From Flavisolibacter sp. (GTDB lineage: Bacteria > Bacteroidota > Bacteroidia > Chitinophagales > Chitinophagaceae), in NCBI GenBank assembly GCA_028288675.1, contig JAQBNG010000161.1:1-40393 (forward strand): 40,393 nucleotides of DNA, written 5' to 3'. Numbering within the stretch: position 1 is the first letter of the stretch; every line of letters begins with the position of its first letter. Below the pieces are notes generated by a model that saw only the letters and a program-made list of their open reading frames with translations, made no database searches and was not told the DNA's origin. This document shows, piece by piece, positions 18,017-24,572 of the stretch. Both the position numbers and the translations under genes were made by a program.

Positions 18017-18106
18017 GATTTGCAGTTTAATTTAAAAAGTGGTTTATTAATTTGGGTTAAATAAGAGGTTGTCGATTCTATTACTGTAGGCATTTTTTCT
18101 GTTTAC

Positions 18107-19138
18107 TTAGCTGCGTTTACTTGATTGCCGGATGATTAATTCAGGCTCCAGAACTAATTTGACAGCTTTGTTTTTATAGAAATCTTTATTTTCAATTAAT
18201 TTGAAAAAAAGCTTTGCCGCTTCTTCTCCCATTTTAATTGTTTGCTGGTTTACAGTTGACAGAGAAGGGGTGATGTACCTGCCAAATGCTTCATTGGCAA
18301 AACCTATCAGGCACACATCGTCCGGAATATTTTTACCGGCTTCCTTAAGATATTGCATAGCACCCAGCGCTGTAAAATCTTCTACGGCATATACGCCATC
18401 AATACTTCGTGACGACGATAACAATTTCTGCATGCAACTCCGGCCCGATTCGATACTCACCGATCCATGAATAACTAAATTTTCATCATAAGGGATACCC
18501 GCTTGTTTTATAGCATCCAGGTAGCCTTTAAGCCTTTCTTTAAAAATATGTATGTGCTGTGGGCCGGCTATGTGAGCAATATGCTTGCATCCCTGCTCAA
18601 GTAAATGTGCAGTAGCCATAAAAGCTCCTTTGTAATCGTCAATTACTATAGAGGGTACTTCAAGATCGTCGCTTGCCCTATCGAATAACAATAATGGTAT
18701 GCCCCGGGCTTTTACTTCTTTATAATGATCAAGGTTGGTAGTTTCTTTCGAGATGGAAGCAAACACGCCGTCTACTCTTGAACGAAGGAAAGTGGCCAAT
18801 CCTTTTTTCTCAAACTCCAATTGCTCGTTTGATTGATAAAGGAGAACATTATAATCTCTTTCGCTGGCAATCTTTTCAATACCGTGCACTACTGAACCAA
18901 AGAAATTTATTTCGGCACTGGGGATAATAACACCAATAATTTTTGAGGTGCCTGACCGTAAAGAGGAGGCTATTTTATTAGGATGATAATTTAATTTTTT
19001 AGCTGTTTTTAAAATGGCTTTTTTAGTGGCTTCACTGATGGAGGCATGGTCATTCAAAGCCCTGGAAACGGTAGAGGGGGTGACATTGAGTTTATTGGCA
19101 ATGTCGATAATAGTAGCTTTGAAAATGGGGTCAGCCAT
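18107..19138 (-). CDS. LacI family transcriptional regulator
   Basis: A 343-residue regulator. Residues 8-30 form the LacI helix-turn-helix (TIIDIANKLNVTPSTVSRAL), followed by the hinge helix (HPNKIASSLRSG) and a periplasmic-binding-protein-like sensor domain (GVIIPS, LLLFDRA, GCKHIAHIAGP, GFANE). It would bind DNA in the absence or presence of a sugar ligand and control the glycan locus downstream. A near-perfect LacI-family operator lies 6 nt upstream of its ATG, implying autoregulation. Most Bacteroidota utilization loci use hybrid two-component, SusR or ECF regulators, so LacI control is less usual. The end of the gene is 90 bp before susC. The ligand is unknown. Confidence 0.95.
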   Translation of the reverse strand: MADPIFKATIIDIANKLNVTPSTVSRALNDHASISEATKKAILKTAKKLNYHPNKIASSLRSGTSKIIGVIIPSAEINFFGSVVHGIEKIASERDYNVLLYQSNEQLEFEKKGLATFLRSRVDGVFASISKETTNLDHYKEVKARGIPLLLFDRASDDLEVPSIVIDDYKGAFMATAHLLEQGCKHIAHIAGPQHIHIFKERLKGYLDAIKQAGIPYDENLVIHGSVSIESGRSCMQKLLSSSRSIDGVYAVEDFTALGAMQYLKEAGKNIPDDVCLIGFANEAFGRYITPSLSTVNQQTIKMGEEAAKLFFKLIENKDFYKNKAVKLVLEPELIIRQSSKRS

Positions 19139-19143
19139 AGCCG

Positions 19144-19157
19144 CGCAATCGTTTGCG
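19144..19157. promoter_or_regulatory. LacI-family operator before the lacI-type gene
   Basis: CGCAATCGTTTGCG is a 14-bp palindrome with a central CG and only one mismatched pair. It fits the general operator form of the LacI family (compare the PurR-type GCAAACGTTTGC). It is placed between a TACTTTTA box and the start codon, where a bound repressor would block transcription. An 8-bp core AACGATTG also occurs just upstream of the epimerase start (10823-10830), but without a full palindrome. Confidence 0.75.
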
Positions 19158-19165
19158 TAAAAGTA
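19158..19165 (-). promoter_or_regulatory. Possible -7 element of the lacI-type gene
   Basis: On the minus strand this reads TACTTTTA, seven of eight matches to TAnnTTTG, and it abuts the operator. No clear TTG stands at the -33 distance. The position beside the operator is the main support. Confidence 0.4.
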
Positions 19166-19288
19166 CTTTGCTTTTCAATACAGAACAGGATTGTGGCTAT
19201 TTTATTTTTTTGTAAGACATTTTTCAGCTACTCATGAGGCAACTATATCCGGGAGTATTTTCTATAAAATATATGCAGATTAGGCACC

Positions 19289-19840
19289 CTAATTCAAAAG
19301 CGGATCTATAGGAAAATTTATCATCATTTCAGCTTCGCCGCCAATATGCTTGAGCGAGTCTTTCCATATTTCTTCCGCATTGGGATGAAAGATTAATTTA
19401 CGGGTGGCTTCAACTGTCAGCCATGTTTTCTCTTCTATTTCAGTAGTTAATTGCCCGGCGCTCCATCCGGAATATCCGATGTAGAATCTGAGTCTTTCAG
19501 GATCAACCTTGCCGCTATTTATTAGCTTGATTACGGCATCAAAATCGCCGCCCCAGAATACCCCTCTCATTATTTCCACGCCACCGGATATCTCTTCCGG
19601 GTAGCGGTGTAAAAAATGAATTGTATTCATTTGTACAGGGCCACCGTAATAAACCGGCAACTTAAATCCTTCAACGTCGGGCAACAGTTCATCCAAAGTA
19701 TTTTCGTATTGGCGGTTTAATACAAAGCCAACTGTTCCGTCCTCCCGATGCTCGGTTAAAAAAACAACCGTGCGCATAAAGTTGGGGTCTTTTAAAAACG
19801 GGTCTGCAATTAATAATACGCCTGCTGCTGGTTCTGTCAT
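19289..19840 (-). CDS. yqgE: YqgE/AlgH family protein
   Basis: A 183-residue protein of the YqgE/AlgH family (DUF179), starting MTEPAAGVLLIADPFLKDPNF and containing YYGGPVQ and YIGYSGWSAGQL, the family hallmarks. The biochemical function of this conserved cytoplasmic family is not established; the name AlgH comes from an alginate phenotype in Pseudomonas. An in-frame ATG exists 66 nt upstream (19906). I chose 19840 because family members begin just before this first strand and because a promoter-like TTG/TATTTTTA pair would start transcription about 15 nt upstream of it. It is divergent from the histidine kinase gene. Confidence 0.92.
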   Translation of the reverse strand: MTEPAAGVLLIADPFLKDPNFMRTVVFLTEHREDGTVGFVLNRQYENTLDELLPDVEGFKLPVYYGGPVQMNTIHFLHRYPEEISGGVEIMRGVFWGGDFDAVIKLINSGKVDPERLRFYIGYSGWSAGQLTTEIEEKTWLTVEATRKLIFHPNAEEIWKDSLKHIGGEAEMMINFPIDPLLN

Positions 19841-19861
19841 AAAGCTTTTGCTGTAGATGTT

Positions 19862-19892
19862 AAAAATAGGTATAACAATCTTGTGCCACAAG
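19862..19892 (-). promoter_or_regulatory. Predicted yqgE promoter
   Basis: On the minus strand a TTG (19890-19892) is followed by 20 nt and TATTTTTA (19862-19869). A start near 19855 would exclude the longer reading frame from 19906 and supports the ATG at 19840. Confidence 0.5.
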
Positions 19893-19893
19893 T
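19881..19893. promoter_or_regulatory. 13-bp palindrome in the yqgE/histidine kinase divergent region
   Basis: CTTGTGCCACAAG is a perfect 6+1+6 palindrome that overlaps the -33 box of the yqgE promoter. It is a candidate binding site for a dimeric regulator, but no protein is known for it. Confidence 0.4.
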
Positions 19894-19908
19894 AGCTACG
19901 TTCCACCT

Positions 19909-19916
19909 ATTTTTGT
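19909..19916 (+). promoter_or_regulatory. Possible -7 element of the histidine kinase gene
   Basis: TATTTTTG matches TAnnTTTG exactly and would give a start near 19923, shortly before the coding region. The nearest upstream TTG is 24 nt away, too far for a standard -33. Confidence 0.35.
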
Positions 19917-19938
19917 TTGGAACAATTTTTTTCAGATA

Positions 19939-21276
19939 TTGCCTTCTGTGAAACGAATCTTCCCCATAATCATTGCGCTTATTACCCTTTCCCTTATTGG
20001 TATCATACTTATACAAATCTCCTGGCTACAAAATATGATAGTGGCCAAAGAGGAGCAGGTGAAGGAAAAACTTCGCGATGTCACGGAACTCGTGGCAAAT
20101 GAACTTGCACAAACCAAAGGATATAATATTACCACTAAACCCTTTCCGGGCTTTGACGAATTTTCGTTAGAGCATACAAAGCCATACAGCATAAGCAGCC
20201 GGTTAACGGCTGATGATATTAAGGCGAAGATTGACGCTGTATTTGCGGCGCAGCGGATGGAGGGTACACCCTACCAGTTTGGCTTGGCAAGTTTTGGCAC
20301 AGGTGCTATTGCGCCTCTTGAAAGAAAGTCGCCCGACTTTGAGAAATGGTATTATGATTCAGCAACCTATTATTCTGCTTATAATTATATAAGCCCGCCA
20401 AGCGGTTCAGCAAGCGAAAACCTTGTGATAGACGAAATGATAATTTTGGTTATTCCTATTAAGAAATTAGTATTTAAAGATCTGCGTCCTAATATCATCA
20501 TGGGTATCTTGTTTACGCTGGTAATTATCAGTGCATTCGGGCTTACAGTTTACACTATGATACGTCAGAAAAAGCTGAACGTTATTAAGAATGATTTCAT
20601 CAATAATATGACGCATGAATTTAAAACGCCGATTGCTACCATCTCGCTTGCGGTAGATGCGTTAAAAAATCCGAAAGTTATCGGCAGCCCTGAAAAGCTG
20701 TTGTATTTCAGCGGTATTATTAAAGAAGAAAACCAGCGAATGAACCGCCAGGTGGAAACTATATTGAAATCAGCATTATTGGATCGCCAGGAAATTCAGT
20801 TGAATAAAAAGCCGCTCAATGTTCACCAGATCATTGAAGATGTGGCAGATAATTTTGCCCTGCGCCTGCAGGAGAAAGGTGGGGATATGGAAGTTCATTT
20901 AAATGCGGAAAACGATTTGATCGACGGCGACGAAGTGCATATTTCTAACCTTGTAAATAACCTGTTGGATAATGCCGTAAAATATTCTAAGGATAACGTA
21001 CCTCCGCATATTTCTTTAACCACTTCATCCACACCTAAAAAATTTATTATGGTGATAGAGGACAACGGCATTGGCATGACGAAGGAAACGGTGAAGCGTA
21101 TTTTTGAAAAGTTTTACCGGGCGCATACCGGAAACATTCATAATGTAAAAGGCTTTGGCTTAGGATTGAGTTACGTAAAGCAGGTAATTGAAGCCCACGA
21201 TGGAAGTATCAGGCCGGAAAGTGTGTTGGGCAAAGGGAGTGTGTTCACTATCGAGTTGCCCCTGGCCTCATCCTAA
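19939..21276 (+). CDS. Orphan sensor histidine kinase
   Basis: A membrane-bound sensor kinase of 445 residues if it starts at TTG 19939; GTG 19948 is an equally good start (442 residues). Membrane helices lie at about 8-30 and 184-208 around a periplasmic sensor region of some 150 residues that I do not recognise. The HisKA motif is MTHEFKTP with the phospho-accepting His226. The ATPase domain has N box LVNNLLDNAVKYS, G1 box IEDNGIGM, F box FEKFYR and G2 box GFGLGL. No response regulator gene adjoins it: yqgE is divergent, and queA overlaps its 3' end by 9 bp on the other strand. The partner must be encoded elsewhere. The signal is unknown. Confidence 0.94.
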   Translation: MPSVKRIFPIIIALITLSLIGIILIQISWLQNMIVAKEEQVKEKLRDVTELVANELAQTKGYNITTKPFPGFDEFSLEHTKPYSISSRLTADDIKAKIDAVFAAQRMEGTPYQFGLASFGTGAIAPLERKSPDFEKWYYDSATYYSAYNYISPPSGSASENLVIDEMIILVIPIKKLVFKDLRPNIIMGILFTLVIISAFGLTVYTMIRQKKLNVIKNDFINNMTHEFKTPIATISLAVDALKNPKVIGSPEKLLYFSGIIKEENQRMNRQVETILKSALLDRQEIQLNKKPLNVHQIIEDVADNFALRLQEKGGDMEVHLNAENDLIDGDEVHISNLVNNLLDNAVKYSKDNVPPHISLTTSSTPKKFIMVIEDNGIGMTKETVKRIFEKFYRAHTGNIHNVKGFGLGLSYVKQVIEAHDGSIRPESVLGKGSVFTIELPLASS

Positions 21277-22476
21277 AGAGAGGTAACTGCTATCGCCATA
21301 GCTTAAAAACCGGTAGTCATTTTCCATCGCATGTTTATATACTTTCTTCCAGTCATTGCCAATAAAAGCGGCTACTAAAAGTAATAAAGTAGATTGCGGC
21401 TGATGAAAATTTGTTATCAACCCCACAGGCATTTTAAAGGTATAACCAGGGACAATCAGCATGCTTGTGCGGCAATGTAGCTCCGTAATAGAATGTTCAT
21501 CCATCCAATGAAGGATTGCCTTAATACTTTCTTCATAATTAATCGAATTGTCTAACGCGTATGCTTCCCATTGTTCCAGCGCCCAATTATTTTGTAACAA
21601 CCCTTTTACCAGCTTTACCCCAAGCCAGTAAATACTTTCTATTGTTCGTAAAGAAGTAGTGCCAACTGCGATGATCTTTTTTGCGGCCATTATTTTTTCC
21701 AATACTTCTTTGGTAATGGTGAAATCTTCGCCATGCATGGAGTGTTCTGCAATAGTTTCTGTCTTCACCGGTTTAAATGTTCCGGCTCCAACATTCAATG
21801 TAATAAAGGTGGTATCTATTCTTTTTTGTTGTAGTTGTTTAAATATTTCTGCTGTAAAGTGTAACGCTGCTGTTGGTGCCGCTACCGAGCCGTCATGCTT
21901 TCCAAAAATAGTTTGGTAGCGTTCGGTATCTATTGTTTCAGCGCTTCTTTTTATGTAAGGAGGTAAGGGAATCTCGCCGGCTGCATGAAGCACTTCTGCA
22001 AAATGTAGTTCAACAGGGCTCCAATCAAACCGGATTATAAAACCGTCATCCAGCTTTTCTTTATACGAACCTTGCAACTCGACCTCTTTTCCATTAATGC
22101 TTAGCTGCTTTTTTAAAATTTGCCCCGCCTTCCATTTAGACGCACCACCAACCAAACATTTCCATTGCATAGTTGCTGTTTGTTGCAAGGCTGTCTCCAT
22201 GTTTTGCCCAACCGGTTCCAGGCAAAATATTTCAATAATGCCTCCACTTTTCTTTTGAAAGAGAATTCGGGCTTCGATAACTTTTGTATTATTTAAAACC
22301 AGGAGAGAATCTGCTGGCAGTTCATCAGGCAAATTATAAAAGCGCTCATCTTTGATCTTCCCACTTTTATACACCAAAAGTTTAGATGCGTCCCGTTGCG
22401 GCAAAGGATGGCTTGCAATTCTATCTGCAGGAAGAAAATAAGTATAGTCTTTAATAAAAATGTTATCAGGGCTCAT
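21268..22476 (-). CDS. queA: tRNA preQ1(34) S-adenosylmethionine ribosyltransferase-isomerase
   Basis: A 402-residue QueA, which transfers and isomerises the ribosyl group of S-adenosylmethionine onto 7-aminomethyl-7-deazaguanine at the tRNA wobble position, making epoxyqueuosine. Clear family blocks are FLPADRIASHPLPQRDASKLLVY at the amino end, LLVLNNTKVIEARI, GEIPLPPYIKR, RYQTIFGKHDGSVAAPTAALHF, VGAGTFKPV and FHQPQSTLLLLVAAF near the end. The length is slightly above that of E. coli QueA (356). The last 9 bp overlap the end of the convergent kinase gene. It is divergent from mraZ, and its 5' region faces the mraZ regulatory sites. Identification is secure. Confidence 0.97.
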   Translation of the reverse strand: MSPDNIFIKDYTYFLPADRIASHPLPQRDASKLLVYKSGKIKDERFYNLPDELPADSLLVLNNTKVIEARILFQKKSGGIIEIFCLEPVGQNMETALQQTATMQWKCLVGGASKWKAGQILKKQLSINGKEVELQGSYKEKLDDGFIIRFDWSPVELHFAEVLHAAGEIPLPPYIKRSAETIDTERYQTIFGKHDGSVAAPTAALHFTAEIFKQLQQKRIDTTFITLNVGAGTFKPVKTETIAEHSMHGEDFTITKEVLEKIMAAKKIIAVGTTSLRTIESIYWLGVKLVKGLLQNNWALEQWEAYALDNSINYEESIKAILHWMDEHSITELHCRTSMLIVPGYTFKMPVGLITNFHQPQSTLLLLVAAFIGNDWKKVYKHAMENDYRFLSYGDSSYLSLG

Positions 22477-22532
22477 GATGTTTTACAGCTAGCTGCTGCA
22501 CATAGTTAAAAATGCTGTGTATTACTGGCAGT

Positions 22533-22643
22533 TTATCCACGCTTATCAACACCTAATTCACATTGATTTTTTTTCACCGAAATAAATTATCCGTGAAACG
22601 TAGTGAAATAAGCGCCTCAGCCGTAATAGCAGTAGGTGGATAA
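22533..22643. promoter_or_regulatory. Cluster of three near-consensus DnaA boxes
   Basis: TTATCCACG (22533-22541), TTATCAACA (22543-22551) and, reversed, TTATCCACC (22635-22643) each match eight of nine positions of the DnaA box TTATNCACA. They lie in the queA-mraZ spacer. The cluster may link dcw expression to DnaA or may be chance in AT-rich DNA. It is not enough to call an origin. Confidence 0.35.
22593..22608 (+). promoter_or_regulatory. Upstream GTGAAA direct repeat, 10-bp period
   Basis: GTGAAA occurs at 22593-22598 and 22603-22608, exactly 10 bp apart, about 80 bp upstream of the main MraZ box. The period matches MraZ half-site spacing, but the flanks fit less well, so it may be a secondary site. 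Confidence 0.3.
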
Positions 22644-22668
22644 CTATACACACCGAAAACCGTCAATG

Positions 22669-22695
22669 AAAGTGGTAAAAAGTGTTATTTTGTGT
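22669..22695 (+). promoter_or_regulatory. MraZ box upstream of mraZ
   Basis: Three heptamers AAAGTGG (22669), AAAGTGT (22679) and TTTGTGT (22689) are spaced by 3 nt, giving a 10-bp period. This is the form described for MraZ operators in Mollicutes (AAAGTG[TG] repeats with 3-nt spacers), and E. coli MraZ sites also have a 10-bp period. The last heptamer overlaps a TATTTTG stretch that may be the -7 region. The site is 36 bp upstream of the mraZ ATG, consistent with autorepression of the dcw operon. Confidence 0.75.
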
Positions 22696-22730
22696 CAAAT
22701 CTTAAAAAATCTTTTCCCAAACCATTGTAA

Positions 22731-23189
22731 ATGACAGGCTTTCTTGGCGAATACGAAGTTACTCTTGACGCAAAAGGCCGCTTCCTGCTTCCGGCAGGTT
22801 TAAAAAAACAATTGCCGGAAGGCGAAAATACGCACTTTGTTATCAATCGTGGCTTCGAGAAATGCTTAAGTCTTTACCCCAAACAAAGCTGGGAGCCAGT
22901 GTTTTCTAAAATCAGTTCCTTAAACACTTTCGATCCTGAAGTTAGAAGCTTTGTCCGCTATTTTTTGAACGGAGCTACCGAGGTGGAGATTGACTCAGCA
23001 GGAAGATTGCTAATGCCTCCTAACCTGAAAGAATATGCGGGGCTTGGAAAGGACGTAGTGCTGACATCGGGAGTAGATAAAATAGAGATATGGTCGAAAG
23101 AGGCCTACCAACAGTTCTTTGATACATATTCGCCCACTGAGTTCAGTACGCTGGCGCAGAAGGTAATGGGAGGGGAGCCAAAGCAATGA
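22731..23189 (+). CDS. mraZ: Transcriptional regulator MraZ
   Basis: A 152-residue DNA-binding protein with two SpoVT/AbrB-like swapped-hairpin domains. Each carries the DxxGR signature: DAKGRFLLPAGLKK near residue 17 and DSAGRLLMPPNLKEYAGLG near residue 88. MraZ forms ring-shaped oligomers that bind spaced GTG repeats upstream of its own operon and usually repress it. It is the first gene of the division and cell-wall cluster, and a matching MraZ box stands 36 bp upstream of its ATG. Its last 4 bp overlap the rsmH start (ATGA), so the two are translationally coupled. Identification is secure. Confidence 0.97.
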   Translation: MTGFLGEYEVTLDAKGRFLLPAGLKKQLPEGENTHFVINRGFEKCLSLYPKQSWEPVFSKISSLNTFDPEVRSFVRYFLNGATEVEIDSAGRLLMPPNLKEYAGLGKDVVLTSGVDKIEIWSKEAYQQFFDTYSPTEFSTLAQKVMGGEPKQ

Positions 23190-24118
23190 AAGAGCAGGAT
23201 GATATAGCGTCTTTCGCTTCGGATTACCACATACCTGTTTTGCTGAACGAAGTGATAGAGCATTTAAGGATAAACCCATCGGGGACGTATGTTGATTGCA
23301 CGTTTGGCGGAGGTGGCCACTCAAGGGCTATTCTTCAAAAATTAGGTGAGCGGGGAAGGCTTGTTGCTTTTGACCAGGATGCTGATGCTAAACGAAACTT
23401 GCCGGATGATAGCCGGGTAGTTTTTATACCGCAAAACTTTCGGCACCTGCAACGCTTCTTACGATTAAATGGAATAACAGAGGTTGATGGTGTGCTGGCA
23501 GACTTAGGAGTAAGCAGTTACCAGTTTGATGAAGCGAGCCGTGGATTTTCGATCCGTTTTGATGGTGCACTTGATATGCGCATGGATCAACGCCAGGAAA
23601 AAACAGCGGCGGACGTTCTAAATAAATATAGTGAAGCAGAACTGCATAAGCTCTTTGAACAATATGGTGAGGTAACCAATTCAAAAACATTGGCCCGTAC
23701 CATTATTGAAAAACGAAGGCTGGCGCCTTTTCAAACTATTGAGGCATTTAAAGACACATTGTTTGAAGTTGTCAGGGGCAACCCGAATAAATACTTCGCC
23801 CAGGTATTTCAGGCGCTGCGGATGGAAGTGAATGAGGAAAGTGAAGCATTGAAAGAATTGCTGGAGCAATTACCGGCTGTCTTAAAAACCGGGGGAAGAG
23901 CAGCGATCATCACTTTTCATTCTATTGAAGACCGTTGGGTGAAAATTTTTTTCAGAAAGGGAACATTTGTTACCGAAGATGAGAACCCTTTTATCTCAAA
24001 AGAAGTTCCAAGTCAGTTGATGCCGGTAAACAAAAAGCCGGTCATAGCAGCCCCGGAAGAAACAAAAAGAAATCCAAGATCAAGGAGTGCAAAACTGCGG
24101 GTGGCGGAGAAAAAATAA
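23186..24118 (+). CDS. rsmH: 16S rRNA (cytosine(1402)-N(4))-methyltransferase
   Basis: A 310-residue enzyme (formerly MraW) that methylates N4 of C1402 in 16S rRNA, in the decoding centre, using S-adenosylmethionine. The methyl-donor motif is DCTFGGGGHSRAIL. Other family blocks are HIPVLLNEVIEHL (with Y before it), GVLADLGVSSYQFDEASRGFS, FQALRMEVNEE and IITFHSIEDRWVKIFF. Length is typical. The ATG overlaps the mraZ stop. The next gene starts 50 bp downstream. Identification is secure. Confidence 0.97.
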   Translation: MKEQDDIASFASDYHIPVLLNEVIEHLRINPSGTYVDCTFGGGGHSRAILQKLGERGRLVAFDQDADAKRNLPDDSRVVFIPQNFRHLQRFLRLNGITEVDGVLADLGVSSYQFDEASRGFSIRFDGALDMRMDQRQEKTAADVLNKYSEAELHKLFEQYGEVTNSKTLARTIIEKRRLAPFQTIEAFKDTLFEVVRGNPNKYFAQVFQALRMEVNEESEALKELLEQLPAVLKTGGRAAIITFHSIEDRWVKIFFRKGTFVTEDENPFISKEVPSQLMPVNKKPVIAAPEETKRNPRSRSAKLRVAEKK

Positions 24119-24168
24119 GAGTTGGTAGTGAAGGGGCGACCCTTAAAAATCAAAGAGTACAAAACGCA

Positions 24169-24492
24169 ATGGAAGAAGTAAAGAAAAAAAAATATAAATG
24201 GAAGCGGTGGCTCAACTACGGATCCATCGTTAAGCAGGTTCCATTTTTTCTTTTCCTGTCGGCGCTTGCAGTTCTTTATATCTATAACGGGCATAATGCC
24301 GACAAAATGGTTCGCAGAACCAGTAAGGCAACCAGCGAATTGAAAGATTTGAGGGGCGAATACAAATCGGTAACCGGGGATGTATTGCTTCGCAGCCGTC
24401 AAAGCGAAATGGTGGAAACTGTAAAGCCATTAGGATTAAAAGAATTGATGGAAGAGCCAATTGTATTAATAGATAGTAGCGAGCAGGAATAA
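24169..24492 (+). CDS. FtsL-like cell division protein
   Basis: A 107-residue bitopic membrane protein: a basic cytoplasmic amino end (KKKKYKWKRW), one membrane helix at about 22-42 (QVPFFLFLSALAVLYIY), then a short periplasmic coiled-coil-like segment (TSELKDLRGEYKSVTGDVLL). Its size, topology and position between rsmH and ftsI are those of FtsL, which works with FtsQ and FtsB to activate FtsW-FtsI at the septum. Primary sequence similarity to E. coli FtsL is weak, as is usual for the FtsL-like family of Bacteroidota. It is followed by an 80-bp spacer with a 16-bp palindrome. Confidence 0.88.
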   Translation: MEEVKKKKYKWKRWLNYGSIVKQVPFFLFLSALAVLYIYNGHNADKMVRRTSKATSELKDLRGEYKSVTGDVLLRSRQSEMVETVKPLGLKELMEEPIVLIDSSEQE

Positions 24493-24500
24493 ACGTAGAG

Positions 24501-24516
24501 ACACGCCATGGCGTGT
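24501..24516. repeat. 16-bp perfect palindrome in the ftsL-ftsI spacer
   Basis: ACACGCCATGGCGTGT reads the same on both strands and is preceded by GTAGAG. The sequence resembles the left half of a widespread GTAGAGAC...CATGG... palindromic repeat of bacterial genomes; the right flank here does not complete it. No T run follows. Confidence 0.7.
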
Positions 24517-24572
24517 ACTAAAAAGATAGAATTAAGAACAGTAATAACCGAACGAGTTCAACACAAGCAGAA

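Noticed and set aside
19841-19906. Longer yqgE start at 19906
   Set aside because: The extra 22 residues are not family-like and would lie upstream of the predicted transcription start.
22477-22730. Chromosomal origin at the DnaA-box cluster
   Set aside because: Three imperfect boxes, no dnaA, dnaN or gidA nearby and no AT-rich unwinding repeats; regulation is the more modest reading.
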